From Natronosalvus amylolyticus (GTDB lineage Archaea; Halobacteriota; Halobacteria; Halobacteriales; Natrialbaceae): a DNA stretch of 64,000 bases. Position 1 is the stretch's first letter. Each line of letters starts with the position of its first letter. The translations under genes were made by a program, and so were the position numbers. The DNA lies in the NCBI RefSeq assembly GCF_024298845.1, contig NZ_CP101156.1, positions 2,170,001-2,234,000 of the forward strand. Direction: 5' to 3'. Shown piece by piece: positions 53,159 through 61,980 of this stretch. Under the pieces are notes generated by a model, which saw only the letters and a list, made by a program, of their open reading frames with translations, made no database searches and was not told the origin of the DNA.

Positions 53159-54010
53159 ATGAACGTAGCCGATGCGATGACCCCGCGCGACGACGTGGTG
53201 AGCGTGTCGTTGCCGGGAACGCGGACTGACGTGCTCGAGTACCTCCAGGAAAAATCGTTTTCCTCGGTGCCAGTCGTCCAACACGAGGACGGCAAAGCCG
53301 AATACCGGGGGCTGGTCACTCGAGAGTCGTTGATCGAACAGCCGGACGAAGACCAGTTGGTCATGCTGATGGCCGACGTACCGACGACGACGGCTGAAAC
53401 CAGTCTTCAGGACGTTGCGAAGGTGATGGTCGAAGAGGACGCCCGACGGATTCCCGTCGTCGACGGCGAGTTCGAAGGCATCGTGACGGTCACCGACGTC
53501 GTCAACGCCATCGCCACCGGCGACGAGGCGACCGACGCCGAGGTTGGCGCGTACGCGACGCGAAACGTAAACACGACCTACGAAGGCGTGCCCCTCCCGG
53601 TCGCCGAACGCGAACTCAACTACGCCAACGTCCCCTACGCGGTCGTCCTCGGCGACGACGGCCGGATGAGCGGGATGCTCACCGAGGTCGATATCATCGA
53701 CGTCGCCCGAATCGTCGAAGGTGAAGAGGAGACGGGCAACAACTTCCCGGACCAGGACGCCGATTACTCCTGGGAAGGCATCAAAGCCGTGGGCAGCCGT
53801 GCACTGCCCACTCGAGACATCGAACTCCCCGTTGGCCCCGTCAGCGAATTTATGACCGACGACGTGGTGACCGTCTCGGCTCGAAAGCCGGTCGAAAAGG
53901 CTGCCCAGTTGCTCGTCACCAACGACATCGAACAGATTCCGATGATGACCGGCAACGACCTCACTGGAATCGTTCGGGACATCGACTTGCTTCGCGCCCT
54001 GTACGAGTAA
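53159..54010 (+). CDS. four-CBS-domain protein
   Basis: A 283-residue protein with two Bateman modules. CBS repeats start near residues 1 (MNVADAMTPRDDVVSVSLPG), 75 (TTTAETSLQDVAKVMVEEDARRIPVVDG), 138 and 222 (SEFMTDDVVTVSARKPVEKAAQLLVTND). CBS pairs bind adenosine-type ligands and regulate partners. No enzyme or DNA-binding part is fused. The function of such stand-alone proteins in haloarchaea is unknown; ATP/AMP sensing is the general role. ATG 53159 agrees with the CBS start and TATA spacing. Confidence 0.9.
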   Translation: MNVADAMTPRDDVVSVSLPGTRTDVLEYLQEKSFSSVPVVQHEDGKAEYRGLVTRESLIEQPDEDQLVMLMADVPTTTAETSLQDVAKVMVEEDARRIPVVDGEFEGIVTVTDVVNAIATGDEATDAEVGAYATRNVNTTYEGVPLPVAERELNYANVPYAVVLGDDGRMSGMLTEVDIIDVARIVEGEEETGNNFPDQDADYSWEGIKAVGSRALPTRDIELPVGPVSEFMTDDVVTVSARKPVEKAAQLLVTNDIEQIPMMTGNDLTGIVRDIDLLRALYE

Positions 54011-54067
54011 CTGACCGACCGAGTTTGTGACTCTCAACAGGCGGTTTTGACAGAGCCAGCCACTGTT

Positions 54068-54352
54068 CTAGATGATGTCGTCGGGGTCGTGCGCGTCGGC
54101 CACCCGTCGTGCTTCCCGCGCGTACTGTGCCTCGAGGTCGGCGTCGTCGACACGACCCAGATCCGCAGGCGAGACCTCGAGTGCAGCGGTTGTATCACGG
54201 ACGTCGGTGAACGAGGTGAGTGCCCGCTCTTTTCGGTAGTAGCGCTCGCCATCGAGGGTGGCATACGTGAGGATAATGACGTTTTGTTCGTCGTCGGAGT
54301 ATGTCCGTTCGGCCAGCCAGACGTGAACGGTTTCGGGAGAATCGGACGCCAT
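54068..54352 (-). CDS. small acidic haloarchaeal protein, unknown function
   Basis: A 94-residue protein from ATG 54352 (MASDSPETVHVWLAERTYSDDEQN...). A strand series VIILTYATLDGERYYRKERALT and a helical C-terminus (ADLEAQYAREARRVADAHDP) give a compact alpha-beta pattern that I believe is conserved in haloarchaea. No motif allows a functional call. Longer frames upstream run into the intergenic region. Convergent with the CBS gene, 57 bases apart. Confidence 0.7.
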   Translation of the reverse strand: MASDSPETVHVWLAERTYSDDEQNVIILTYATLDGERYYRKERALTSFTDVRDTTAALEVSPADLGRVDDADLEAQYAREARRVADAHDPDDII

Positions 54353-54488
54353 ACCAACTCCTTCTGGTGCCAGAACCAAGGGAGTGGGGGGGGACAGACG
54401 GTTTTGCAATGTGTCGGCTGAGACTCTCGCTGGGAAACAGTTCCCTCGAGAAAAAGGCCTATAAGTGACCCATCCTTGTCTCACGGAA

Positions 54489-54695
54489 ATGACTGACGAC
54501 CTCACTGTTGGCACCGTACTCGAGCACGCACACACCAGACGGCGGCGGAAACGATGCCCCGAGTGTGACGGACACATCTCGATTCGCGGCATCGGTGGAG
54601 AACACACCTGGGAGTGTCTGGAGTGTGACGCCCTGGGCTTTGGGTATGCGACCCGATCGGCGGCCCTCGAGGGAGCGCAAGTCGGTCGTCACTAA
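54489..54695 (+). CDS. small zinc-finger protein (CPxC type)
   Basis: A 68-residue protein (MTDDLTVGTVLEHAHTRRRRKR...). Two Cys pairs, CPEC and CLEC, about 21 residues apart in KRCPECDGHISIRG and HTWECLECDALG form a zinc ribbon. Small zinc-finger proteins of this kind are common in haloarchaea and some affect biofilm or swarming; the role of this one is not known. ATG 54489 preferred; an ATG at 54465 would add eight residues. The basic stretch RRRRKR may contact nucleic acid. Confidence 0.78.
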   Translation: MTDDLTVGTVLEHAHTRRRRKRCPECDGHISIRGIGGEHTWECLECDALGFGYATRSAALEGAQVGRH

Positions 54696-54836
54696 TCTGG
54701 CAGAGCAACCACTCACACTGAACCTGCATGGTCAGTCACCACCACTGCACCGGCATTGACAAGCAGTATCACTGACCCGGCATGAGCAACCACCGCCACT
54801 AAGTCGGTGTTGGTGGTACGGATTCTCGGATCAACT

Positions 54837-55256
54837 ATGACACTCACAGCAATGGCCACGACCGACGTCGTCACCGCAAAACCCGACACAACTATCCACG
54901 ACTTGCTCGAGCAGATGGACCAAAATGACGTGGGCAGCGTCGTTATCACCGACGGAACCGAGCCAGTCGGTATCGTGACCGACCGAATGATCGCGATGGG
55001 GCTCAAAGATGGCGGGGCCGTCGACGACATGCACGCGAGCGACCTGATGACCGAGCAGTTACACACACTCGAGGACGATACGACGCACTTCGAAGCGCTC
55101 GAGATGATGAGCAGCGAGGGGATTCGTCGACTTCCGATCGTCGATCACGACGGGGCGTTGGCCGGCATCATCACCCTCGACGACATGCTGATGGTGATGG
55201 CCGCAGAGTTGAGCAACGCTTCTGACGTGGTCGCCCAGCAGACCCGGGCGACCTGA
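54837..55256 (+). CDS. two-CBS-domain protein
   Basis: A 139-residue single Bateman module. The first CBS motif is TTDVVTAKPDTTIHDLLEQMDQNDVGSVVITDG..., followed by PVGIVTDRMIAMGLK; the second is ASDLMTEQLHTLEDDT with IRRLPIVDHDGALAGIITLDDMLMVMA. This is the full extent of the protein, so it binds a nucleotide ligand or acts as partner of another protein. It is separated from the zinc-finger gene by 141 bases on the same strand. Confidence 0.92.
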   Translation: MTLTAMATTDVVTAKPDTTIHDLLEQMDQNDVGSVVITDGTEPVGIVTDRMIAMGLKDGGAVDDMHASDLMTEQLHTLEDDTTHFEALEMMSSEGIRRLPIVDHDGALAGIITLDDMLMVMAAELSNASDVVAQQTRAT

Positions 55257-55613
55257 TCGCGGCCGTCGTCGCTCCTTTTCCAGTTGACTCGAGGATTGCT
55301 CGAGTGACAACGTGTGGCGAACCGTGTCCATCGTCCCCGACTCGAGGAGATAGTCCGAATACGACCGCTCTCGAAGGGACCAAATTTGCGTGAGAAAGCC
55401 ACATTCGAGAGCGGCGATCGGCCCCTGTCAACCAGCACGATATGAATCCTCCCCCTCACTGCGAACCCGTGACGAAGCCTCGAAAGTGACTTTTGTCAGG
55501 CGGGGCTCGATACGGGTGAGTATGACCGAATCGCTGCGCTCGTCGCCGTCCACTCGAGTCCCTCGAGTGTCGACGGTCGACCGAGCCGAGTCCCGAACGG
55601 AGTTGATCGACCG
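55257..55613. other. glyS upstream region
   Basis: 357 bases without a clear gene. The final part holds a 31-codon frame (55522-55617) that overlaps the glyS start by ATGA. The rest is GC-rich with CTCGAG and no recognisable RNA. Confidence 0.5.
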
Positions 55614-55617
55614 ATGA
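55522..55617 (+). CDS. possible 31-residue upstream ORF of glyS
   Basis: ATG 55522 reads MTESLRSSPSTRVPRVSTVD and ends RAESRTELIDR with TGA inside the glyS start (ATGA overlap). It might be a leader whose translation is coupled to that of the synthetase. Its Arg/Ser-rich composition is also typical of chance frames in this genome. Conservation of the overlap in relatives would decide. Confidence 0.3.
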   Translation: MTESLRSSPSTRVPRVSTVDRAESRTELIDR

Positions 55618-57365
55618 GTGAACAGGCCATCAGCCAGAAGCTAACCGAACTCGCCAAACGGCGCGGGTATTTCTTCCAGTCTTCGAGCGCCTACGGCGGC
55701 GTCGGCGGCTTCTACACGTTCGGTCCCCAGGGTGCCGCTTTGAAAGGCAACCTCGAGGACGCCTGGCGCGAACGCTTCGCCGTCGGCGAGGGCAATATGG
55801 AGATCGACGCGCCGACGATCATGCCCGAACCCGTGTTCGAATCATCGGGCCACCTCGACACCTTCGACGACATGCTCATCGAGTGCCCCGAGTGTGGCGA
55901 GAGCCACCGGGCCGATCACATCGTCGAGGACAACACCGAGTACGAGGACGCAGAGAGTCTCCCGATTCAGGAAGTCGAAGAGATCGTCGCCGAGTACGAA
56001 CTCGTCTGTCCGTCCTGTGGTGGCGGCCTGGCCGGCCAGGCCATCGACGAGTTCAACCTGATGTTCGCGACGAACATCGGCCCCGGTGACGCCCAACCCG
56101 GCTATCTCCGCCCGGAGACCGCACAGGGTATCTTCGTCGAGTTCCCCCGACTCAAAGAGTACGCCCGCAACACGCTTCCCTTCGGCGTCACCCAGATCGG
56201 TCGCGCCTATCGCAACGAGATCAGCCCGCGTCGGTCGATCATCCGAACCCGCGAGTTCACGCAGGCCGAACTCGAGTACTTCGTCGACCCCGAAGACGAC
56301 GGCCCCGACCTCTCGAGCGTCGAGGACGTGTCCGTCCGCCTGTACGCAGCCAGCGAACAGCAAGCCGACGATGGCTCGATTCGCGAAACCACCATCGGCG
56401 AGGCCGTCGCAGACGGCACCATCGCCGACCCGTGGGTTGGCTACTTCCTCGGTGTGTCCCAGGAGTGGTACGCCTCTGTCGGCGTCGACATGGACCGATT
56501 CCGGTTCCGACAGCACCTGGCCGGTGAGCGCGCTCACTACGCGAGCGACTGCTGGGACGCCGAGAGTGAAATCGACGGCAACTGGATCGAAATCGCTGGC
56601 TTCGCCCACCGTGGCGACTACGACCTCTCGAAACACGCCGAGGGCTCTGGCGACCGGTTCACCGTCTTCCGCCAGTACGACGACCCACAGACGGTCGAAC
56701 GAGCGACCGTCGACCCCGACATGAGCTATCTCGGTCCCGAGTTCGGTGGCGACGCCGGTGCCGTCGTCGACGCACTCGAGGATCGTGCTGTGAGCGACCG
56801 CGAGGCGTTCGAAGGCGAACACGTCGAAATCGAACTCGCAGGCGAGTCCCACGAGATTCCGGTCGAGAAAACCGGCTTTTCGGTCGACGAGGAGACCATC
56901 GCGGGCGAGCATATCATCCCTCACGTCATCGAACCTTCCTTCGGTGTCGACCGACTGCTTTACACCGTCTTGCACCACGCCTACGCCGAAGACGAAGTCG
57001 CCGGCGAGGAACGAACCTACCTCGAACTCGAGCCAGAAGTCGCCCCGACGTTCGTCGGCGTCTTCCCGCTCCAGAGTGACGACGACCTCGAGGCGACCGC
57101 TCGAGAGATCGCGACCGAGGTGCGAGCGGCAGGCCTCTCGGTCACCTACGACGACTCGGGCAACATCGGTCGACGCTACCGCCGCCAGGACGAGGTCGGC
57201 ACCCCATTCTGTGTCACCGTCGACTACGAGAGCCTCGAGGACGGCACCGTCACCGTCCGCGAGCGGGATTCGACGGCCCAGAAACGCCTGCCGATAGACG
57301 ATCTGGCCGAAACGCTGGCAGCCCTGCGAGCCGGCGACGTTGCGTTCGAGGCACTCGAGGGCTGA
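55614..57365 (+). CDS. glyS: glycyl-tRNA synthetase (eukaryote/archaea type)
   Basis: A 583-residue class II synthetase charging tRNA-Gly. The start MSEQAISQKLTELAKRRGYFFQS is canonical. Visible motifs: the motif 1 region GFYTFGPQGAALKGN, motif 2 GRAYRNEISPRRSIIRTREF, motif 3 EPSFGVDRLLYTVLHHAY, and the zinc-type pairs CPECGESHR and CPSCGGG. The C-terminal anticodon-binding domain spans about residues 475-575. Length fits the archaeal enzyme. The start is coupled (ATGA) to a small upstream frame. Confidence 0.97.
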   Translation: MSEQAISQKLTELAKRRGYFFQSSSAYGGVGGFYTFGPQGAALKGNLEDAWRERFAVGEGNMEIDAPTIMPEPVFESSGHLDTFDDMLIECPECGESHRADHIVEDNTEYEDAESLPIQEVEEIVAEYELVCPSCGGGLAGQAIDEFNLMFATNIGPGDAQPGYLRPETAQGIFVEFPRLKEYARNTLPFGVTQIGRAYRNEISPRRSIIRTREFTQAELEYFVDPEDDGPDLSSVEDVSVRLYAASEQQADDGSIRETTIGEAVADGTIADPWVGYFLGVSQEWYASVGVDMDRFRFRQHLAGERAHYASDCWDAESEIDGNWIEIAGFAHRGDYDLSKHAEGSGDRFTVFRQYDDPQTVERATVDPDMSYLGPEFGGDAGAVVDALEDRAVSDREAFEGEHVEIELAGESHEIPVEKTGFSVDEETIAGEHIIPHVIEPSFGVDRLLYTVLHHAYAEDEVAGEERTYLELEPEVAPTFVGVFPLQSDDDLEATAREIATEVRAAGLSVTYDDSGNIGRRYRRQDEVGTPFCVTVDYESLEDGTVTVRERDSTAQKRLPIDDLAETLAALRAGDVAFEALEG

Positions 57366-57690
57366 GCCCTCGAGGGGCGTGCAGTTGCTCGTTTTACTCA
57401 GGGTGGAACAAATCGATAGGGGTGTGTGTGACCTGTAGTTGACCCACCCGTATCACACACCATCCCCCCGTATCACACACCCACACACCACCCCAATCGT
57501 ATCACACACCCACACACCACCCCAATTGTTACTTGGCTCCAACTCGAGCGATACGACAGAGCTGACCGATGACCGTTCTTTCCTGAGGCCGTTCGTGCCT
57601 GTCTCGCGTGTTTCGACAGCCGCCTCGAGCGGCCAGACTATCTTTCGTTCCCGTATCGACGCCGACCACACCACTGAAATCCTACGAGAG
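57366..57690. other. intergenic region with AC-rich minisatellite
   Basis: 325 bases between glyS and the GNAT gene. The 29-bp tandem repeat is listed separately. The part after 57527 has no recognised element apart from native CTCGAG words. Confidence 0.5.
57449..57526. repeat. 29-bp CA-rich tandem repeat, about 2.5 copies
   Basis: Two identical units at 57469-57497 and 57498-57526 (CGTATCACACACCC... CACCCCAAT) follow a half unit at 57449-57462. The words TATCACACACC and its complement GGTGTGTGATA recur; a run GTGTGTGTGACC at 57423 is related on the other strand. It lies upstream of the GNAT gene. Confidence 0.88.
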
Positions 57691-58266
57691 ATGCCAGGAC
57701 CGACGTTCATCACGACCGACCGACTCGAGTTGCGACCGCCCGAAGAATCGGACATTCCCTTTCTCCAGGAGGGCGTGAACCATCCCGAGGTGCGCAAGTA
57801 CATCAGCGCGTTCGAGGGACCATACGACGAGCAACGCTACCGAGACGAACTCCGGGCGCGCGAAAACGACGGCGACGGCACGACGCTCCTCGCCGTACCC
57901 ACGACAGGCGAGTTCGCAGACGAACCCGTCGGCGCCGTCTCGCTCGCCCCACTCATCCAGCGCGACGGCTACGCCAACTTCGGCGTCTGGTTCCACCCGA
58001 AAGCCTGGGGCAACGGCTACGCCCTCGAGGCGAGCGCACACCTCCTCGAACACGCCTTTCGAGAGCGACGACTCCATCGCGTCTCGGCGACCGCAATGTG
58101 CCCGAACGAGGCGTCCCAGCGACTCTGTGAACGACTGGGGTTCGTCCACGAAGGCACCGCACGGGAGGCCCAGTTCGCCGACGGCGCGTACGTCGACGTC
58201 GAGCGCTACGGGTTGCTCCGCCGCGAGTGGGACGGCCCCGCAAACGTGCTCGAGCGCTCTGGCTAA
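57691..58266 (+). CDS. GNAT-family N-acetyltransferase (RimJ-like)
   Basis: A 191-residue GNAT protein of the RimJ/RimL type. N-terminus FITTDRLELRPPEESDIPFLQ and the segment ANFGVWFHPKAWGNGYALEASAHLL show motif A (acetyl-CoA pyrophosphate loop K-A-W-G-N-G-Y-A). RVSATAMCPNEASQRLCERLGF is motif B with N-x-x-S-x-x-L. Such enzymes acetylate N-termini of proteins or small amines. The substrate is unknown. ATG 57691 (MPGPTFITTDRLEL) was chosen because the upstream frame runs through the tandem repeat. Cytoplasmic. Confidence 0.9.
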   Translation: MPGPTFITTDRLELRPPEESDIPFLQEGVNHPEVRKYISAFEGPYDEQRYRDELRARENDGDGTTLLAVPTTGEFADEPVGAVSLAPLIQRDGYANFGVWFHPKAWGNGYALEASAHLLEHAFRERRLHRVSATAMCPNEASQRLCERLGFVHEGTAREAQFADGAYVDVERYGLLRREWDGPANVLERSG

Positions 58267-58347
58267 CGCAGACGTTCGGGGCGTAAGCCACGCCTGCTCG
58301 AGTCACGCAGGACAACGCTTTTGCCCGGGTTCGTGGACCGCCCCCCT

Positions 58348-59364
58348 ATGAGTGATTCCGCCGACGAGGTGAGTACCGCCGACACCATGCGCGAACGGGC
58401 GGGCGAAAGCCGGCTCAAACTCTGGTTGCTCGTCGGCGCGAATCGATTGTTCGTCACGGTCGTCCTCTCGGTGACCGTATTCGTCCTATTCATGCTCGGA
58501 GCACTCCTCGAACCGCGACTCTCGTCGGTGTTACTCGAGCGAGCGGTGATCGAAGTCATGTTCTCGGCGATGCTCACGGCGATCATCACCGCCGTCACGC
58601 TGGTCGTGACCATCGGGCAGATGATTCTCTCCCAGGAAAACGGACCCCTCGGCGACCAACACGATCGGATGCGCGAGACGATGGACGTACGCGATAGCGT
58701 CACCGACCTGATCGGCGAACCAGCTCCCGCAGACCCCTCCGCCTTTCTGGGACGGCTGGTCGAGACGGCAAGCGAGCGAGCAACCGATCTCGCAGATTCG
58801 GTAGCGGGCGTCGATGACGCCGGGCTCCGAGACGAAGTCGGCGAATTCGTGGACAGCCTCACCGGCAACGCCGACACCGTATCCCAAAAACTCGATGGCG
58901 CGCGTTTTGGGAGCTTCGACGTCGTCTACGCCTCGATGGACTTCAACTACGGCTGGAAAATCTTTCAGCTCGAGCGACTCCGGGCGAGCTACGACGCGGT
59001 CCTCGAACGAGAACAACGAGACGCGCTCGAGGCGCTCCACCGCGTGCTCGTGTTGTATGGCCCCGCACGCGAGCACGTCAAGACGCTGTATTTTCAGTGG
59101 GCACTGATCGACCTTTCGCGGTTGATTCTGTACGTGAGCGTCCCTGCACTGCTGGTGAGCGGGATGATGCTCGCGTTCGTCACCCCGGAGACGGTTCCGG
59201 GAACGACACTCGGCGTCGAGAACCTGTTGTGGACGGTTGGGATCGCTTTTACCGTGACACTGTTGCCGTTTTTCCTGTTGATGGCCTACGTCGTTCGCAT
59301 TACGACGCTCGCAAAACGGACGCTGGCGATCGGGCCATTGATTTTGCGAGACTCGCAGCGATAG
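58348..59364 (+). CDS. membrane protein with four TM segments, unknown function
   Basis: A 338-residue haloarchaeal membrane protein. Two helices are near the N-terminus (about residues 37-59, 71-92) and two at the C-terminus (about 252-275 and 290-315). The region between, of about 150 residues, is hydrophilic and helical (SQENGPLGDQHDRMRETMD, LREEVGEF-like segments, YFQWALIDLSR). It resembles a sensor or scaffold, but I do not recognise a family. ATG 58348 (MSDSADEVSTAD) is taken from a normal halophilic start. It precedes the dolichol-kinase-like gene by 74 bases on the same strand. Confidence 0.75.
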   Translation: MSDSADEVSTADTMRERAGESRLKLWLLVGANRLFVTVVLSVTVFVLFMLGALLEPRLSSVLLERAVIEVMFSAMLTAIITAVTLVVTIGQMILSQENGPLGDQHDRMRETMDVRDSVTDLIGEPAPADPSAFLGRLVETASERATDLADSVAGVDDAGLRDEVGEFVDSLTGNADTVSQKLDGARFGSFDVVYASMDFNYGWKIFQLERLRASYDAVLEREQRDALEALHRVLVLYGPAREHVKTLYFQWALIDLSRLILYVSVPALLVSGMMLAFVTPETVPGTTLGVENLLWTVGIAFTVTLLPFFLLMAYVVRITTLAKRTLAIGPLILRDSQR

Positions 59365-59438
59365 CGCTCGACGGGCCACACGGCAATCTCGAAACCTAAC
59401 CGACGAACTGAATATCCTGCCCTCGAAGGGCATAGGAA

Positions 59439-60029
59439 ATGGCTGACGAACTCAAGCGACGGGTCGTCCACTCGAGCGGGGCCGGACTGGTCGCGCTCTA
59501 CCTGCTGGCCAGTTATTTCGATCTGGGGCTGACGTGGCCCCGATTTCAGGCCCTCATGGTCGTGCTCGCAGCGGGTGCAATCGGTCTCGAGGTCCTGCGA
59601 CTCAAAGTCGGTCTCGAGTGGTGGATTTACGAGAAGCTAACCCGCGAGTACGAGCAGAACCAGTTCGCCGGCTACGGCTATTACATGGTGAGTATGACCG
59701 TCGCAGTTCTCGTCTTTCCAGAACCGCTGGCACTCGCCGGGATGTTGATGCTCGCCATTGGCGATCCCCTCAGTGGCCTCGTCTCCGATAACACCCTCAG
59801 GCGAGTGAAACACCCGAAGACGCTCGCGACGATGTTCGTCACCAGTACGCTGTTAGCGCTGCCCTTCTTCCTCGAGCGCCCGCACGTCGCGGTCGCCGCA
59901 GCGATCGGCGCGACCATCGCCGACGGCATTAAAGTACAGATCGGCGATTTCATCGTCGATGACAACCTGACGATTCCCCTTTACGCCGGTGTACTCGGGT
60001 ATCTGGCACTCGAGTTTGTCCCGCTGTGA
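59439..60029 (+). CDS. dolichol kinase/CTP-transferase-like membrane protein
   Basis: A 196-residue membrane protein resembling the SEC59/dolichol-kinase family. It begins MADELKRRVVHSSGAGLVALYL, typical for the family, and contains MLAIGDPLSGLVSD with the conserved G-D-x-x-A-like site, and KTLATMFVTSTLLALPFF, AAIGATIADGIKV. Five to six membrane helices are likely. Such enzymes phosphorylate isoprenol lipids with CTP; in archaea a role in dolichyl phosphate for glycosylation or in geranylgeranyl metabolism is plausible but inferred. It is convergent with the tatC gene. Confidence 0.85.
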   Translation: MADELKRRVVHSSGAGLVALYLLASYFDLGLTWPRFQALMVVLAAGAIGLEVLRLKVGLEWWIYEKLTREYEQNQFAGYGYYMVSMTVAVLVFPEPLALAGMLMLAIGDPLSGLVSDNTLRRVKHPKTLATMFVTSTLLALPFFLERPHVAVAAAIGATIADGIKVQIGDFIVDDNLTIPLYAGVLGYLALEFVPL

Positions 60030-60175
60030 GGAGAAGAGACACCTGTGGTCCTGATTCTCGACGGCGAGGTCCTTTCGGGGTATCCGCCTCGACCGCTGAT
60101 GAAATCCAGTGAAAGGAAATCGATGAGTCGATCGGAAAAACCGGTGCTCGAGTGGACAAAAGAACCGACAGTGGG

Positions 60176-61822
60176 CTACCGTCCGACCCACTTGAGCAAG
60201 AGGAGCGTCCCCTCGAACAGGATGATCATGATGATAGCGACGATGATCGGGGCCATGAGCGTCGGGTCGAAGGTGAACATGAACGACAGCCCGGCGAAGG
60301 CCGCCCAGAAGTAAATCCGCTTGTCAGCGAGCCACCGGCGAGTGGTCACGCCCATCATCACCGCGAGGATGATAAACAACGGAATCTGGAAGACGATAGC
60401 CAGGAAGCCGGTGAGCGTGATCACCAGGTTGAACGTCTCGCCGAGCGCGTAGGCGATCTCGGCGCTCCCTTCGGAGTAGAACGTGAAGTACCGGAACAAA
60501 ATCGGGAGGACGACGACGAACGAGACGAGCATCCCGATACCCGCGAGCACGACGCTCGTGGGAACTGCGGCGAGGTAGTACTTGCGCTCGTGGGGGTACA
60601 GTCCCGGGCGCATGAACAGGTAACACTCGTAGACGAACATCGGGACGGCGACCATAACACCCGCCAGTGCGGCGACTTTGATCCGGGTCAGCCACAGCTC
60701 GAGCGGATGGTACACGTGCGGCGGTGGCACCTCGACCGTCGGGCCGGGGAAGATGTTGAACCAGATGAACTCGATGGCCTGTGAGGCCCACAGCAGCGCA
60801 ATCGCGGTTGCGGCTGCAGCGATGAGTAAGACGACCGCGAGCCGCAACACCATCTCCTCGATGTGGTCGGCCAGGGGCATCTCCTGGTCGTCGGGTGGCG
60901 TCGAAATGCCACCGATATCTTCGTCTGGGTCCGGATACGTCGGTTCCTGGCGCTCGGGATCGTGTGCAGACCCGAAGCCGTCGCCATCGGTTTTCGCTCG
61001 AGGGGGTTCGGCCGTCTCGTCACCTTCCGGCCGTTCCGGGGGCTCCTCGAGGTCGTCATCGTCGACGGTTCCGGTGTCGTCGTCATCGCCGTCAGTTTCG
61101 TCTTTCTCACCGTCTGCTGCCCGGCCGTCTTCGCTGTCGGCGTCGTCGGCAGCGTCGTCGCTGTCGGTTGTCTCCACACTCTCGCTATCCGGCACTTCTT
61201 CGCTCTCGTCGTCACTCGAGGCTTCGTCCTCGAGCGATCGGTCATCCTCGTCCGCGTCCGTTACGGACTCACCGTTCGGGTCGCGATCGGCCGAGCTCCG
61301 AGGGCCCCGTCCGTCGTCGTCTCGCGCGCCACGCGTCGGTCGTGGGCCGAACCGTGGTCGGTCCTCGAGTGGAACGTCCTCGAAGGACTCCCGGGAGTGG
61401 CCGCCATCGTCGTCCGTTTTCGTGAGACCATCACCGTCAGTGTCCGAGTCGGCTGGCTCATCGTCGTTTGCAGCCTCCGGCTCGGTACCGTCTTCGGCTT
61501 CAGTGGATTCTGCAGCCGCCTCGAGTGAGCCGTCTTCGGTCTGCTCCTCGGCAGTCGTCGGCTCACCATCCTGATCGTGATCATCGGCGTCGTCGCTCGA
61601 GGCGGTACCGTCGGCTGTAGTATCGCCATCGGTTGCTGGCGACGAATCCGAGTCAGTCTCGTTGGAGACGGACTCACTTGCGTCAGTGTCACTCGAGTCT
61701 TCGCCCGGCGTGTCGTCATCCTGCGGGCGGTCCTCCGCGTCGGATTCCGACGGCTCAGGGCTCGAGGGCAGTGGCTCCGTTGGGTCCTCGGTACCCGACC
61801 CTTCGTCCGACTCGTCCGGCAT
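60176..61822 (-). CDS. tatC: twin-arginine translocase subunit TatC with long acidic N-terminus (TatCo-like)
   Basis: A 548-residue protein. Residues ~1-300 are low-complexity Asp/Glu/Ser/Thr (acidic, disordered). Residues ~310-548 are a TatC domain with six helices: start EMPLADHIEEMVLRLAVVLL (family EMPLxDHLxELRxR-like), then PLELWLTRIKVAALAGVMVAVPM, FMRPGLYPHERKY, and LNLVITLTGFLAIVFQ-type helices ending TFDPTLMAPIIVAII. TatC recognises RR signal peptides. In haloarchaea Tat is the main export route. It is divergent from a second TatC gene 158 bases away, giving the TatCo/TatCt pair. Confidence 0.9.
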   Translation of the reverse strand: MPDESDEGSGTEDPTEPLPSSPEPSESDAEDRPQDDDTPGEDSSDTDASESVSNETDSDSSPATDGDTTADGTASSDDADDHDQDGEPTTAEEQTEDGSLEAAAESTEAEDGTEPEAANDDEPADSDTDGDGLTKTDDDGGHSRESFEDVPLEDRPRFGPRPTRGARDDDGRGPRSSADRDPNGESVTDADEDDRSLEDEASSDDESEEVPDSESVETTDSDDAADDADSEDGRAADGEKDETDGDDDDTGTVDDDDLEEPPERPEGDETAEPPRAKTDGDGFGSAHDPERQEPTYPDPDEDIGGISTPPDDQEMPLADHIEEMVLRLAVVLLIAAAATAIALLWASQAIEFIWFNIFPGPTVEVPPPHVYHPLELWLTRIKVAALAGVMVAVPMFVYECYLFMRPGLYPHERKYYLAAVPTSVVLAGIGMLVSFVVVLPILFRYFTFYSEGSAEIAYALGETFNLVITLTGFLAIVFQIPLFIILAVMMGVTTRRWLADKRIYFWAAFAGLSFMFTFDPTLMAPIIVAIIMIILFEGTLLLLKWVGR

Positions 61823-61842
61823 CTATCGAGATATAGATAGGC

Positions 61843-61852
61843 CACCGGTTAT
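61843..61852 (-). promoter_or_regulatory. possible TATA region of tatC
   Basis: On the minus strand CCTATAACCGG lies 21-31 bases before ATG 61822. Either this or a nearby ATCTATATC element could be the TATA box of the TatCo-like gene. Confidence 0.4.
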
Positions 61853-61954
61853 AGGCCTTTTTCTTACGCCACGTCCGTGAGAGAACCCAGAAAGGACCGG
61901 GGCCGTCAGGTTTGGTGGGTTCAGCTTACGCATTGACTCGAAAGGTTGATAACT

Positions 61955-61963
61955 GGATATAAG
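61955..61963 (+). promoter_or_regulatory. TATA-like element of the TatCt gene
   Basis: GGATATAAG ends 17 bases before ATG 61981. It is somewhat closer than the usual TATA-ATG distance, so transcription would start at or just after the ATG region; weak support. Confidence 0.35.
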
Positions 61964-61980
61964 CTACCTACGCCCATCGA

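Noticed and set aside
60863-61528. plus-strand hydrophobic frame opposite the acidic tail of TatC
   Set aside because: The complement of Asp/Glu/Ser codons gives Val/Leu/Arg-rich sequence; the frame is a by-product of low-complexity acidic coding.
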